Origin: CAYQFQ01 sp964416925
Lineage (GTDB): Bacteria > Patescibacteriota > Minisyncoccia > Phycocordibacterales > GWA1-40-21
Direction: 5' to 3'
DNA: 11,362 nucleotides
Assembly (NCBI GenBank): GCA_964416925.1
Contig: CAYQFQ010000019.1
Span: forward strand, 1-11,362
Both the position numbers and the translations under genes were made by a program. How positions within the stretch are numbered: position 1 is the stretch's first letter; each line of letters starts with the position of its first letter. The notes under the pieces were generated by a model. It was not told the DNA's origin, did not search any database, and was given only the letters and a program-made list of their open reading frames with translations. Shown piece by piece: positions 1 to 6,282 of the stretch.

Positions 1-265
1 ATGAGTAAATGGGAAAGGGGTACTGAAACTGTAAGTTTCGAAAAATGTACTCATGTTCTCCCCCTCTCCGCAATTGAGCGAAGTGAAATAAGGTGAGGGA
101 GTAAGCGTGTATCTTACGTGGAGATTTGAAAGACTTTTCTTTATCGAGTCAGACGAGATAGAAAGTACCTGGCTAAGTAATAGCCAAATCTTCCCATCTC
201 CACAAACAAGAACCGGCTCAAAAACCATCTTTAATAATCAGATCACAAATGATATATTGATAACT
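1..265. other. Upstream region with small inverted repeats, no gene recognised
   Basis: No convincing gene is visible. A 31-codon frame from position 1 to 96 is open to the window edge and could be the tail of an upstream gene, but its sequence is not recognisable. The reading frame of the next gene stays open back to a GTG at 107, but those 53 extra residues look non-coding and a promoter lies inside them. Small inverted repeats are present: GTAAG/CTTAC near 101-117, GGCTA/TAGCC near 171-185, and an imperfect CTCCC/GGGAG pairing near 58-101. None is followed by a U-tract, so none is called a terminator. Confidence 0.4.
250..258 (+). promoter_or_regulatory. Extended -10 promoter element for a leaderless start
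   Basis: TG-A-TATATT (extended -10) ends seven bases before the ATG at 266, so transcription would begin at or within a base of the start codon. There is no Shine-Dalgarno upstream of that ATG, and the -35 region (TTTAAT near 230) is weak. The same TG-n-TATATT arrangement precedes valS. This position supports 266 over the upstream GTG at 107. Confidence 0.55.
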
Positions 266-1003
266 ATGGAATTTAAGCAAAAAATTGAATCAACAGAAGC
301 CGAACCAAAATTACTGTTTAAATTAACTCTTATGCGTCATGAAAAAACTTTTTATAAAAACGAAGGGCACGATTTAACACCGGAAGGAGTTGAGGGAGCC
401 ATTCAGACTGGTAAGAGAATAAAAGAAGAGGGTAAAATATCTGAGGATGATGAAGTTTTTTTAGTACATTCACCTGCACCAAGAGCAAAGGGAACATTAG
501 ACCTTGTAGTTGAAAATGCCGGTTTGGATGGTACTCACACAACAGAAATAAATCAAATAAGAGAAAGCGATAAAATTGATCCTGAGGTGCTTCTTAAAAT
601 CTTTAATGAAGGCGGTAGAGATATGGAAAATTTTGCTGAGGCTCATTACAATGACCCGACCTTTGAGGACAGACCAGATGTTATTGAACCTCGTTCTGAC
701 AGAAAAGAACGTCTATATACAGGCTTTGAGTATTTAATCCGTTGGTTTAACAAACACCCACAAGAAAATAAGACACCACATATTATTGCCGTCTCTCACT
801 TTGAAGTTATAACCAACATCATTGATGACGTCTTTGGTATAAAAAATATGAAAGGTTACCACGTCCCAGACTTTGGTGAGATTGTTTACATTGAGGCTCG
901 CGATTTTGGAGAAAAAGATAAGGTTAAATTAAAAGTGACCTATAACGAATATTCAAAAGAAGTTTATTTTGACAGAAATAGTCGATCAATCGAGATTATA
1001 TAA
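266..1003 (+). CDS. Histidine phosphatase family protein (phosphoglycerate mutase-like fold)
   Basis: The product is a 245-residue cytoplasmic protein of the histidine phosphatase superfamily, branch 1. Members remove phosphate through a phospho-histidine intermediate; substrates range from sugars and nucleotides to phosphohistidine on proteins (SixA). Visible motifs are LMRHEKT with catalytic His25 next to Arg24 (the classic RHG is RHE here), SPAPRAKGT with phosphate-pocket Arg73, and AVSHFEVI with the second catalytic His178 (classic SHGG or THG). All core phosphate-binding residues therefore seem present, so it is probably active, but the substrate cannot be read from sequence. The ATG at 266 is preferred over the GTG at 107 because an extended -10 sits directly before it and the extra N-terminus is outside the family fold. 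Its stop overlaps the next start by one base, so the two genes are almost certainly co-expressed. Confidence 0.82.
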   Translation: MEFKQKIESTEAEPKLLFKLTLMRHEKTFYKNEGHDLTPEGVEGAIQTGKRIKEEGKISEDDEVFLVHSPAPRAKGTLDLVVENAGLDGTHTTEINQIRESDKIDPEVLLKIFNEGGRDMENFAEAHYNDPTFEDRPDVIEPRSDRKERLYTGFEYLIRWFNKHPQENKTPHIIAVSHFEVITNIIDDVFGIKNMKGYHVPDFGEIVYIEARDFGEKDKVKLKVTYNEYSKEVYFDRNSRSIEII

Positions 1004-2001
1004 TGAATAACTATAATAAAATCATTGAATCTTTCCTTAAAGGTGATGTGCAAAATATTGAAGAGAAAGGTTTGATTCCAGAACATATTGAGACACAAAT
1101 CTCTCATCTTTTTTTATTTCCCAATACAGTGTATAAAATATGTAAGAGAGACAATGTTTTTTTCAATGAGCATTTTAGAAATATAGCTGATTTACAGACG
1201 AGAATTAATTTTTATAAGTCAGATTTTTTTGAAAATAATTATTTTAGCCCTGACGTGTACCTCGGTCTTTATGGGATTAAGATAGCAGATGGAATAGTTA
1301 TCCTCTCTGACGATTTTGATAATGCAGAAGATATTGTCATGAAAATGAAAAGGATTGATTTGAAATCAAATCTTAATCTACTTCTCCATAAAAAGGCTTT
1401 GACAGAATCAGACTTTAAAAATATTGGCTATCAGCAAACAAAAGCTGTTGCTCTGTATCCACATCAACCACAGACCGATAAATCATACTATGATATTTTT
1501 CAAAGCAGACTAGAAGATTTAAAAGATTGGATGTATTCTGCGCCAGACTTCTTAGACAAGGAGAAAACTGACAAGATTATAAATACACTTAGAGATTATA
1601 TAGAAAAAAACAAAGACAGCTTTACAAAATTTGACACAAGTAAATACGTAATTTCTTTAGATAATCATTCAGATAACATCTTCTTTGAAAATGGAAAAGC
1701 ATTCTTTTTAGATATTTATCCACCCAAAGAAGATTGGATGATAGTTTCTTCTTGGATGAATCTATACCGACCGGCAACTGATATTCTGATCTTGATGGGA
1801 GAAAAGTATGCCAGGTCTTTTATACAAGGTTATAAAGATTATTATGGTTTTCTAGATGAAAAGCACGAATTGTTCTATTTCATTTACAGTGCCTGTATTC
1901 AAGTTATTTCCTTATATAATTTATCATCAACGAATCAGACAAAAAAAGAAGACTCTATTAAGTATCGAGATTACATTCTAGAGAATATATCTATCCTCTA
2001 A
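1003..2001 (+). CDS. APH-like kinase-fold protein related to COG2187
   Basis: This 332-residue protein resembles the aminoglycoside-phosphotransferase-like domain of COG2187 proteins. The N-terminal part has the family pattern ISHLFLFPNTVYKICK (lysine-bearing strand, about residues 33-48), then SPDVYLGLYGI (about 82-92). The catalytic region reads SLDNHSDNI: compared with the usual HGDLHxxNI, Asp220, His222 and Asn225 are kept but the leading His-Gly is Ser-Leu. FFLDIYPP follows with Asp237 in the metal-binding position, and the C-terminal half is helical. No C-terminal P-loop kinase domain is present, unlike many COG2187 fusions. A small-molecule kinase role is inferred; the substrate is unknown and a degenerate binding protein is possible. 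The start codon overlaps the stop of the phosphatase gene (TAATG), suggesting translational coupling and perhaps opposing activities. Confidence 0.68.
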   Translation: MNNYNKIIESFLKGDVQNIEEKGLIPEHIETQISHLFLFPNTVYKICKRDNVFFNEHFRNIADLQTRINFYKSDFFENNYFSPDVYLGLYGIKIADGIVILSDDFDNAEDIVMKMKRIDLKSNLNLLLHKKALTESDFKNIGYQQTKAVALYPHQPQTDKSYYDIFQSRLEDLKDWMYSAPDFLDKEKTDKIINTLRDYIEKNKDSFTKFDTSKYVISLDNHSDNIFFENGKAFFLDIYPPKEDWMIVSSWMNLYRPATDILILMGEKYARSFIQGYKDYYGFLDEKHELFYFIYSACIQVISLYNLSSTNQTKKEDSIKYRDYILENISIL

Positions 2002-2011
2002 ATCCTTTTTT

Positions 2012-3709
2012 CTATTTCTTCAACACCCTCACTGTTCCGTGGTTAGCCCTAACCTCTATTAAATCCCCATCTTTTATAATACTTGTAGCTTTTTGAGTTC
2101 CTATAATACAAGGCTTTCCAAGTTCACGAGATATGATAGCAGCATGACATGTAATACCCCCTTCATTAGTAACTATCGCCAAAGCCTTTTTCATAAGTGG
2201 AACAAACTCGGGTCTTGTCATACCAGTGACAATAATTTCCCCATCGTTAAATTTAGAAAAATCAGCTTGATTTAAAATTATTCGTGCAATACCTTTTGCA
2301 TAACCCTGACATGCTACCCTACCACTAATTATTGTTTCTTTGTCATTACCGTTGATACGCAAATCCATCTCGTCACGAATTGATTTGGCTTCCTTTCCTT
2401 CTATTAGTTTCGTTTGACCTCCAACACTTGAAAGCATTGCACCATCTTCATATCTCCTAGATAATTGGTCCTTAGATATAAGTCCTTTTAATACGTTTGG
2501 TACTTCATCAAAAGTGAGATGTTTTAAATATTTATATGGTATCGCGGTCTTTTGTTCAATTGAATACAGAATATAATGCATGAGATGAATTCCCATAAGG
2601 TTAATCTGCTTACGATATTCTCTCCAATAAGTGAGCAATTGAAAAAAGTATAAAGGATTTTCCGTCAGAGAATATCTCTTCAAAATATCACTTACTTCTT
2701 TTTTTACTCCGTTACTATAATTAGATAGTTTCTCGTACTCACTTTTCCAATGATCGTCCTTTAGGAAGTCTAATATCTCAGTAACGATACTCTCATGCGT
2801 AAAGTGCTCAATATGTGCATAATTTGATTTAACATAATCAAAATCAACTATGTATTCTGCGACATCAGTAGAAGATTTAACGAATTTTAAGATATCTTCT
2901 TTTTTTGATATTTTTTTACCAACAATCTTTTTAATAATTTTACACAACCTCAAAAGACGTTCGTTTCCGAAAGTCATCTGTGCAGTTGTAGTCAAAGCCA
3001 CAACTTCACTATCTGTAAATCCATATTTCTTTTGAATTTCTGAAATCTTTTCAACGTCAAATCCGGGGTCAAAAAAATCAATAAACAAACTATGATTCCA
3101 AAAACCTTCATATGCCTCCCAAATATTTTTAGAAAAATCTATTATTTCCTGATTTGAAAATGAAATAATTTCTTCTTTTGAATAATCTCTGTATAAATTT
3201 TCAATGGCGAGTGCGTGCGGTGTAAAATCATTATAAACCTTATCCACTTTCTTCTTAGTAGAATATCCTTCATAAAACTCCTTTGCTAATCTATTCATAG
3301 CATCACGAGGCCAGTAGAAATACCCGTAATCTTTCAACACATAAGTTATAAGACCAGGGAAATCTTTAATGGAGGGCATGTATTCTTTTGGAACATTTTT
3401 TACTGACTCGAACGGTGGCATTACAGTAAAAAGAATACCGGCACCTTCTTGTCTGTATGGGTCTTTTATAGTTATTGATTCTAAAGGAACTTTTTTGGGT
3501 GATTCGGTATTTTTTGCATCGATTATTTCAGACAAAGACACATTATATGTTGAACAGATCTTCTCGATTGTATCGAACTTGATTCCGTCCACTTTATTAT
3601 GGAACAAGGAATTAATCGTGTTCCTATTTAAGCCAGTTTCTTTTGCAATATCCGTTATGTTTTTGCCTAGCTTCTTAGCCAAAATATCTAGTTTTATTGA
3701 TATTTTCAT
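2012..3709 (-). CDS. Xre-type HTH protein fused to a PEP-utilising phosphohistidine swivelling domain
   Basis: This 565-residue protein has three parts. Residues 1-65 form a Cro/C1-type helix-turn-helix (ITDIAKETGLNRNTINSLFH), a DNA-binding fold. Residues about 75-460 are a mostly helical region I do not recognise with confidence; it may correspond to the linker and substrate-binding part of PEP-synthase or rifampin-phosphotransferase-like proteins. Residues about 462-565 are the PEP-utilisers mobile domain: GRVACQGYAKG, then NEGGITCHAAIISRELGKP, in which His522 aligns with the phosphorylated histidine of E. coli PpsA. Neither the ATP-grasp (PPDK N-terminal) domain nor the C-terminal PEP/pyruvate TIM barrel is visible, so the protein could not by itself run a PEP-synthase cycle. 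A phosphohistidine-responsive regulator or an enzyme working with a partner are both possible. It converges on the phosphatase/kinase pair with a ten-base gap and no obvious terminator between them. Confidence 0.8.
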   Translation of the reverse strand: MKISIKLDILAKKLGKNITDIAKETGLNRNTINSLFHNKVDGIKFDTIEKICSTYNVSLSEIIDAKNTESPKKVPLESITIKDPYRQEGAGILFTVMPPFESVKNVPKEYMPSIKDFPGLITYVLKDYGYFYWPRDAMNRLAKEFYEGYSTKKKVDKVYNDFTPHALAIENLYRDYSKEEIISFSNQEIIDFSKNIWEAYEGFWNHSLFIDFFDPGFDVEKISEIQKKYGFTDSEVVALTTTAQMTFGNERLLRLCKIIKKIVGKKISKKEDILKFVKSSTDVAEYIVDFDYVKSNYAHIEHFTHESIVTEILDFLKDDHWKSEYEKLSNYSNGVKKEVSDILKRYSLTENPLYFFQLLTYWREYRKQINLMGIHLMHYILYSIEQKTAIPYKYLKHLTFDEVPNVLKGLISKDQLSRRYEDGAMLSSVGGQTKLIEGKEAKSIRDEMDLRINGNDKETIISGRVACQGYAKGIARIILNQADFSKFNDGEIIVTGMTRPEFVPLMKKALAIVTNEGGITCHAAIISRELGKPCIIGTQKATSIIKDGDLIEVRANHGTVRVLKK

Positions 3710-3720
3710 ATATTTTGCTT

Positions 3721-3726
3721 ATTATA
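3721..3726 (-). promoter_or_regulatory. -10 box of the HTH-swivel gene
   Basis: A perfect TATAAT on the minus strand ends 11 bases before the ATG at 3709, predicting a leader of only about 4-5 nt. No Shine-Dalgarno is present. No good -35 lies at 16-18 bases; a TTTACA at 3749-3754 is too far (22 bases). Confidence 0.55.
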
Positions 3727-3807
3727 ATAGTCATATTTATATCATATCTGTAAATATATGCAATATTAGATTACTAAGCTGATATATTTTAATAAAAAAT
3801 TTATTAG

Positions 3808-3835
3808 AAAAAACAGTGGTGCTTTCACACCACTG
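3808..3835 (-). terminator. Intrinsic terminator of the 111-aa gene
   Basis: A perfect 8-bp stem, CAGTGGTG/CACCACTG (3814-3821 with 3828-3835, six-base loop), is followed on the minus strand by six T residues (3813-3808). It lies 23 bases beyond the stop codon of the minus-strand gene ending at 3859. Confidence 0.85.
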
Positions 3836-3858
3836 GTTTGCTTTTCTTGTGTACCAAA

Positions 3859-4194
3859 TCAACTTGGAGGTTTAAAAGAACTGTATGTCGTCGCCCCCTG
3901 CATCTTTTTAAGATCTTCAAGAATCTTGTCCACCAAAGCCTGATTAAGATCTTGCTCCCTGGCACTGAAAATCTCTTTACCTTTCTTCAGCACCAAGTCA
4001 AGAGTCTCCTTGATCACTGCCACTGCCGCATCGACAGTTGCAAAAGATGGTTCAGAGCTCATCAACAATTTGAATCTATGCCCTGGACCACGCCTTATAA
4101 AGGCAGCGAATTTCCCGTTCTCCTGAATAATCGAAAAGTCTAAGTCACTCGGGTTGGAATATATCTCAGCCAACGTAAGCATACTTAATCCCAT
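3859..4194 (-). CDS. Hypothetical small protein (111 aa)
   Basis: I do not recognise a family for this 111-residue protein. The N-terminal half looks like beta-strand-rich segments (GKFAAFIRRGPGHRFKLLMSS, about residues 27-47). The C-terminal half (about 52-100) is amphipathic helix with many Lys, Glu and Asp. No signal peptide, membrane segment or cysteine cluster is seen, so it is probably a soluble cytoplasmic protein. The start at 4194 is supported by AGAAAGGA seven bases upstream; a second in-frame ATG four codons later is less well placed. The gene is a free-standing unit with its own leader and terminator, and is visibly more GC-rich than the flanking genes. It stops at TGA, which supports the standard code here. 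Confidence 0.7.
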   Translation of the reverse strand: MGLSMLTLAEIYSNPSDLDFSIIQENGKFAAFIRRGPGHRFKLLMSSEPSFATVDAAVAVIKETLDLVLKKGKEIFSAREQDLNQALVDKILEDLKKMQGATTYSSFKPPS

Positions 4195-4201
4195 ATACCG
4201 A

Positions 4202-4209
4202 TCCTTTCT
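4202..4209 (-). promoter_or_regulatory. Ribosome binding site of the 111-aa gene
   Basis: AGAAAGGA lies seven bases before the ATG at 4194. The same eight bases precede the minus-strand gene starting at 10721, whereas the operonic genes here have no such site. Confidence 0.75.
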
Positions 4210-4227
4210 GTGTGGAGTTATTGTCTA

Positions 4228-4256
4228 TTAATAACATTATCACAAAAAAACAACAA
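4228..4256 (-). promoter_or_regulatory. Possible promoter of the 111-aa gene
   Basis: On the minus strand, TTGTTG (4256-4251), 17 bases and TATTAA (4233-4228) form a moderate sigma-70-type match that would give a leader of about 26 nt. A GATAAT at 4241-4236 is an alternative -10. The assignment is uncertain. Confidence 0.35.
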
Positions 4257-4365
4257 TTCAATCTGGATCTAGCCTAATTAAAATTCACCTCAAAACTATA
4301 CATTCCCATTCCACATATTCCCCTATACACATCCTAGTGTCTCCTAATTTTAATAAGATTTAAAA

Positions 4366-4385
4366 AAACCCGCCGTGGCGGGTTT
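4366..4385 (-). terminator. Intrinsic terminator, minus strand
   Basis: AAACCCGCC (4366-4374) pairs with GGCGGGTTT (4377-4385). Realistically this is a 7-8 bp stem with a four-base loop. On the minus strand the stem runs into seven consecutive T residues (4368-4362), so it terminates leftward transcription. It implies a minus-strand transcript arriving from the 4390-4570 region. Confidence 0.75.
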
Positions 4386-4485
4386 AAAAAAGAAACAAAT
4401 ACAACTTGATGGAAATATAGGCTTTTACCAAATACAATAAAAGCAACACCCTCCACCGTTTACGAATCCAAAGCAATATACGCAC
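4384..4485 (-). CDS. Possible 33-aa hydrophobic peptide or short RNA
   Basis: Between two minus-strand terminators lies a GTG-started frame of 33 codons whose TAA stop touches the terminator stem. The predicted peptide begins MRILLWIRKRWRVLLLLYLV, with a basic cluster followed by a hydrophobic run, so it would be membrane-associated. A G-rich GGGAGGGG lies three bases before the GTG, closer than ideal. A weak TTGTGT-17-TTTTAT promoter is possible further upstream. The terminator argues that this stretch is transcribed, but the product could equally be a small untranslated RNA. The rest of 4195-4614 shows no gene: 4261-4360 holds only an AT-rich 9-bp inverted repeat (4277-4285 with 4346-4354). 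Confidence 0.3.
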   Translation of the reverse strand: MRILLWIRKRWRVLLLLYLVKAYISIKLYLFLF

Positions 4486-4569
4486 TTGCCCCTCCCTATA
4501 AATATTTTTTCATAAAAGAACTGTGCTTAGTTTTACACAAATACCATTTAGAATCAATCGAGTAATATT

Positions 4570-4594
4570 AAATCCGCCTTTATGGGGCGGATTT
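4570..4594 (-). terminator. Intrinsic terminator-like hairpin after the 77-aa gene
   Basis: A perfect 9-bp inverted repeat, AAATCCGCC/GGCGGATTT (4570-4578 with 4586-4594), has a seven-base loop and lies 20 bases beyond the minus-strand stop at 4615. The U-tract is short (the stem ends in TTT, then AATATT), so termination may be partial. The + strand direction has no better tail. Confidence 0.6.
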
Positions 4595-4614
4595 GGTTTC
4601 GTAACTGCGCTCGA

Positions 4615-4848
4615 CTACTGGTGTGTAATAGGGAAACTGTTACCCAGCATGTAGCCGATTACCAAACAGATGATCTGGATTTTCCATCTCCTCCAGACGA
4701 AGCAGAGGACGAGGATGGCTTTGGTCTTGTGCCAGGTAAGAAAGACTGTTCCTTTCCTGCACATTATAAAGATCCCAAATACCATACCCCACAGAACCAC
4801 GATCGCCGTGAACATATCCGAAATCTGACCCGTCTGAAAGTTATCCAT
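4615..4848 (-). CDS. Small integral membrane protein (77 aa)
   Basis: This is a 77-residue protein of no recognised family. It has one clear membrane segment at about residues 12-30 (FTAIVVLWGMVFGIFIMC), followed by a second hydrophobic stretch, about 44-68, interrupted by a basic RRWK cluster. That stretch could be a second membrane helix or an amphipathic re-entrant segment. The start at 4848 is well supported: AAAGGAG lies seven bases upstream, behind a perfect consensus promoter. A hairpin terminator follows, making it a free-standing transcription unit, divergent from tsaD. The role is unknown; the promoter suggests strong, constitutive expression. Confidence 0.72.
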   Translation of the reverse strand: MDNFQTGQISDMFTAIVVLWGMVFGIFIMCRKGTVFLTWHKTKAILVLCFVWRRWKIQIICLVIGYMLGNSFPITHQ

Positions 4849-4855
4849 CTGGACT

Positions 4856-4862
4856 CTCCTTT
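4856..4862 (-). promoter_or_regulatory. Ribosome binding site of the 77-aa gene
   Basis: AAAGGAG is placed seven bases before the ATG at 4848, a near-ideal Shine-Dalgarno. This decides the start. Confidence 0.85.
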
Positions 4863-4877
4863 GTTAAATCTTATGCT

Positions 4878-4906
4878 ATTATAGCAAATAATGATGCCTT
4901 TGTCAA
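4878..4906 (-). promoter_or_regulatory. Perfect consensus sigma-70 promoter
   Basis: TTGACA (4906-4901), exactly 17 bases, then TATAAT (4883-4878), all on the minus strand, with the predicted start near 4871. Both hexamers and the spacing match the consensus fully. It drives the 77-aa membrane protein with a leader of about 22 nt. Confidence 0.9.
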
Positions 4907-4949
4907 TATGTAAATTGAATAGTAAAATATTGCCTATTTTACCTTTTTC

Positions 4950-4955
4950 TATTAT
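4950..4955 (+). promoter_or_regulatory. Candidate -10 box for tsaD
   Basis: TATTAT ends 13 bases before the ATG at 4969, predicting a leader of about 6 nt. There is no Shine-Dalgarno and no clear -35 at normal spacing. It supports starting tsaD at 4969 rather than at the upstream in-frame ATG at 4891. Confidence 0.4.
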
Positions 4956-4968
4956 CCTTGCTGTAACT

Positions 4969-6258
4969 ATGAAAATCCTTGGAATAGAAACATCGTGTGA
5001 CGAAACAGGTATTTGTTTATTAGAAGCCGATGGAGAAGTTGGTAATGTTTCAATCAAAATACTTGCAAATGAACTTTATTCCCAAATTGCCATTCATGCC
5101 CAGTATGGAGGTGTCTTCCCTGTCCTAGCGAAGAGGGCTCATTCACAAAATCTTGTCCCAATTTTCGAGAAAGCCCTTGAGAATGCAAAATTATTATTTT
5201 ATCTTGAAAAAGTCAGAGAACTTAATGATGAAAAGAAAGCACTTCTTAGACTCACACTTGCAAAAGAACCAGAACTCTTTGAGAACCTGCTTTATCTAGT
5301 AGAAAGAATTGAGAAACCAAACCTTGATGCAATCGCTGTAACTTATGGACCCGGACTTGAGATCGCTCTTTGGGTCGGCGTTTCATTTGCAAAAGCTCTC
5401 AGTCTACTTTGGGATATTCCGCTCATCCCCACAAACCACATGGAAGGACATATCTTTGCAGCTCTGCTGCAAAAAGATGAGAATCGAATATCGAATATAG
5501 AATATAGTAAAGAAAAGAAAGAAAACGATATTCCAAATTCTACATTCCATATTCAACCCCTTAAATTCCCAGCGATATCTCTTCTTATTAGTGGTGGACA
5601 TACAGAGATCGTTTTAATAAAAGATAATCTTAGTTATGAAGTTGTTGGAAAAACAAGAGATGATGCTGTTGGAGAAGCCTTTGATAAAGTTGCAAGAATC
5701 CTCGGACTTCCCTATCCTGGTGGACCACAAATATCAAAAATCGCCGAGAAAGAAAGAACTGAAAATCCAAACAAAAAAACTGACTTCCCACTTCCTCGCC
5801 CTATGATTTATTCAAAAGATCTTGATTTTTCTTTTTCCGGAATTAAAACCGCAGTACTTTATACCGTAAGACAAATCACAACAAACTTACCAAAAGGCGC
5901 TTCGGGGGAACACTTGTCCGAAAAAGATATTTCCACTGTAATGACTGATGCCATGAGACAAGATATAGCTTGCGAGTTTGAGAACGCCGTTGTAGAAGTT
6001 CTCATAAAAAAAGTTCAAATGGCGGTTGAGAAATACAGCGCACAAACCATAATCTTGGGAGGCGGAGTAAGTGCAAATAAAAAAATAAGAAAAGATTTTC
6101 AAAACCTATCGACCGATTTAGGTATAGATTATTTCATTCCTGAGGTTAGTGCATCAACTGATAATGCTCTCATGATTGCAGTAGCTGGATATATAAATCT
6201 CATCTCTGGACAAAAATCAGAAACAGATTTTAAAGCTGAAGGTAATTTGACTTTGTAA
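4969..6258 (+). CDS. tsaD: tRNA N6-adenosine threonylcarbamoyltransferase TsaD
   Basis: TsaD transfers the threonylcarbamoyl group from threonylcarbamoyl-AMP to A37 of ANN-decoding tRNAs (t6A), acting in the cytoplasm with TsaB and TsaE. The 429-residue product has the N-terminal GIETSCDETG, the YGGVFPVLAKRAH block, YGPGLEIALWVG (about 126-137), metal ligands His157 and His161 in NHMEGH, SGGHTE (208-213) and Asp398 in STDNALMIA. It is some 90 residues longer than typical bacterial TsaD. One insertion (about residues 74-117) is helical and charged; the second (about 171-198) is encoded by a palindromic DNA element. The ATG at 4969 is chosen because family homology starts exactly there and the 26 codons upstream to 4891 look non-coding and overlap the divergent promoter. 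The active site is intact, so it is most likely functional. Confidence 0.96.
   Translation: MKILGIETSCDETGICLLEADGEVGNVSIKILANELYSQIAIHAQYGGVFPVLAKRAHSQNLVPIFEKALENAKLLFYLEKVRELNDEKKALLRLTLAKEPELFENLLYLVERIEKPNLDAIAVTYGPGLEIALWVGVSFAKALSLLWDIPLIPTNHMEGHIFAALLQKDENRISNIEYSKEKKENDIPNSTFHIQPLKFPAISLLISGGHTEIVLIKDNLSYEVVGKTRDDAVGEAFDKVARILGLPYPGGPQISKIAEKERTENPNKKTDFPLPRPMIYSKDLDFSFSGIKTAVLYTVRQITTNLPKGASGEHLSEKDISTVMTDAMRQDIACEFENAVVEVLIKKVQMAVEKYSAQTIILGGGVSANKKIRKDFQNLSTDLGIDYFIPEVSASTDNALMIAVAGYINLISGQKSETDFKAEGNLTL
5486..5554 (+). repeat. Palindromic element inserted in frame in tsaD
   Basis: Two 22-base arms, 5486-5507 and 5533-5554, are inverted copies matching at 18 of 22 positions, separated by a 25-base loop. 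Both are built from degenerate GAATAT/GAAT-type units. The element encodes TsaD residues about 173-196 (RISNIEYSKEKKENDIPNST and a few more), exactly where typical TsaD passes directly from the metal-ligand helix to the FPAISLLISGGHT strand. It keeps the frame and contains no stop. It resembles in behaviour the palindromic elements known inside Rickettsia genes. Confidence 0.7.
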
Positions 6259-6275
6259 AATTTAAAGAATAAAAT
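6247..6275 (+). promoter_or_regulatory. Sigma-70 promoter of the downstream structured RNA
   Basis: TTGACT (6247-6252), 17 bases, then TAAAAT (6270-6275); five of six matches in each hexamer at the ideal spacing. The -35 overlaps the last codons of tsaD. Transcription would start about G6283, the first base of a segment able to pair with the 3' end of the predicted RNA. Confidence 0.7.
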
Positions 6276-6282
6276 CTCTTTT

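Noticed and set aside
107..265. N-terminal extension of the histidine phosphatase from the GTG at 107
   Set aside because: The 53 extra residues have no resemblance to the family, contain a -10 promoter element in their last codons, and the ATG at 266 starts a complete domain.
2001..2012. Bidirectional terminator between the converging genes
   Set aside because: A T-rich stretch is present after 2001 but no credible stem could be drawn.
4582..4884. 100-codon + strand frame opposite the 77-aa gene
   Set aside because: It begins inside a terminator hairpin, has no promoter or ribosome binding site, and overlaps a minus-strand gene with very strong signals.
4891..4968. Upstream start of tsaD at 4891
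   Set aside because: The added 26 residues precede the family's normal N-terminus and overlap the consensus promoter of the divergent gene.
4764..5057. 97-codon minus-strand frame across the tsaD start
   Set aside because: It overlaps the consensus promoter, the 77-aa gene and conserved tsaD codons; no own signals.
5404..5601. 65-codon minus-strand frame inside tsaD
   Set aside because: It is the antisense of the palindromic element and surrounding tsaD codons; no start signals support it.
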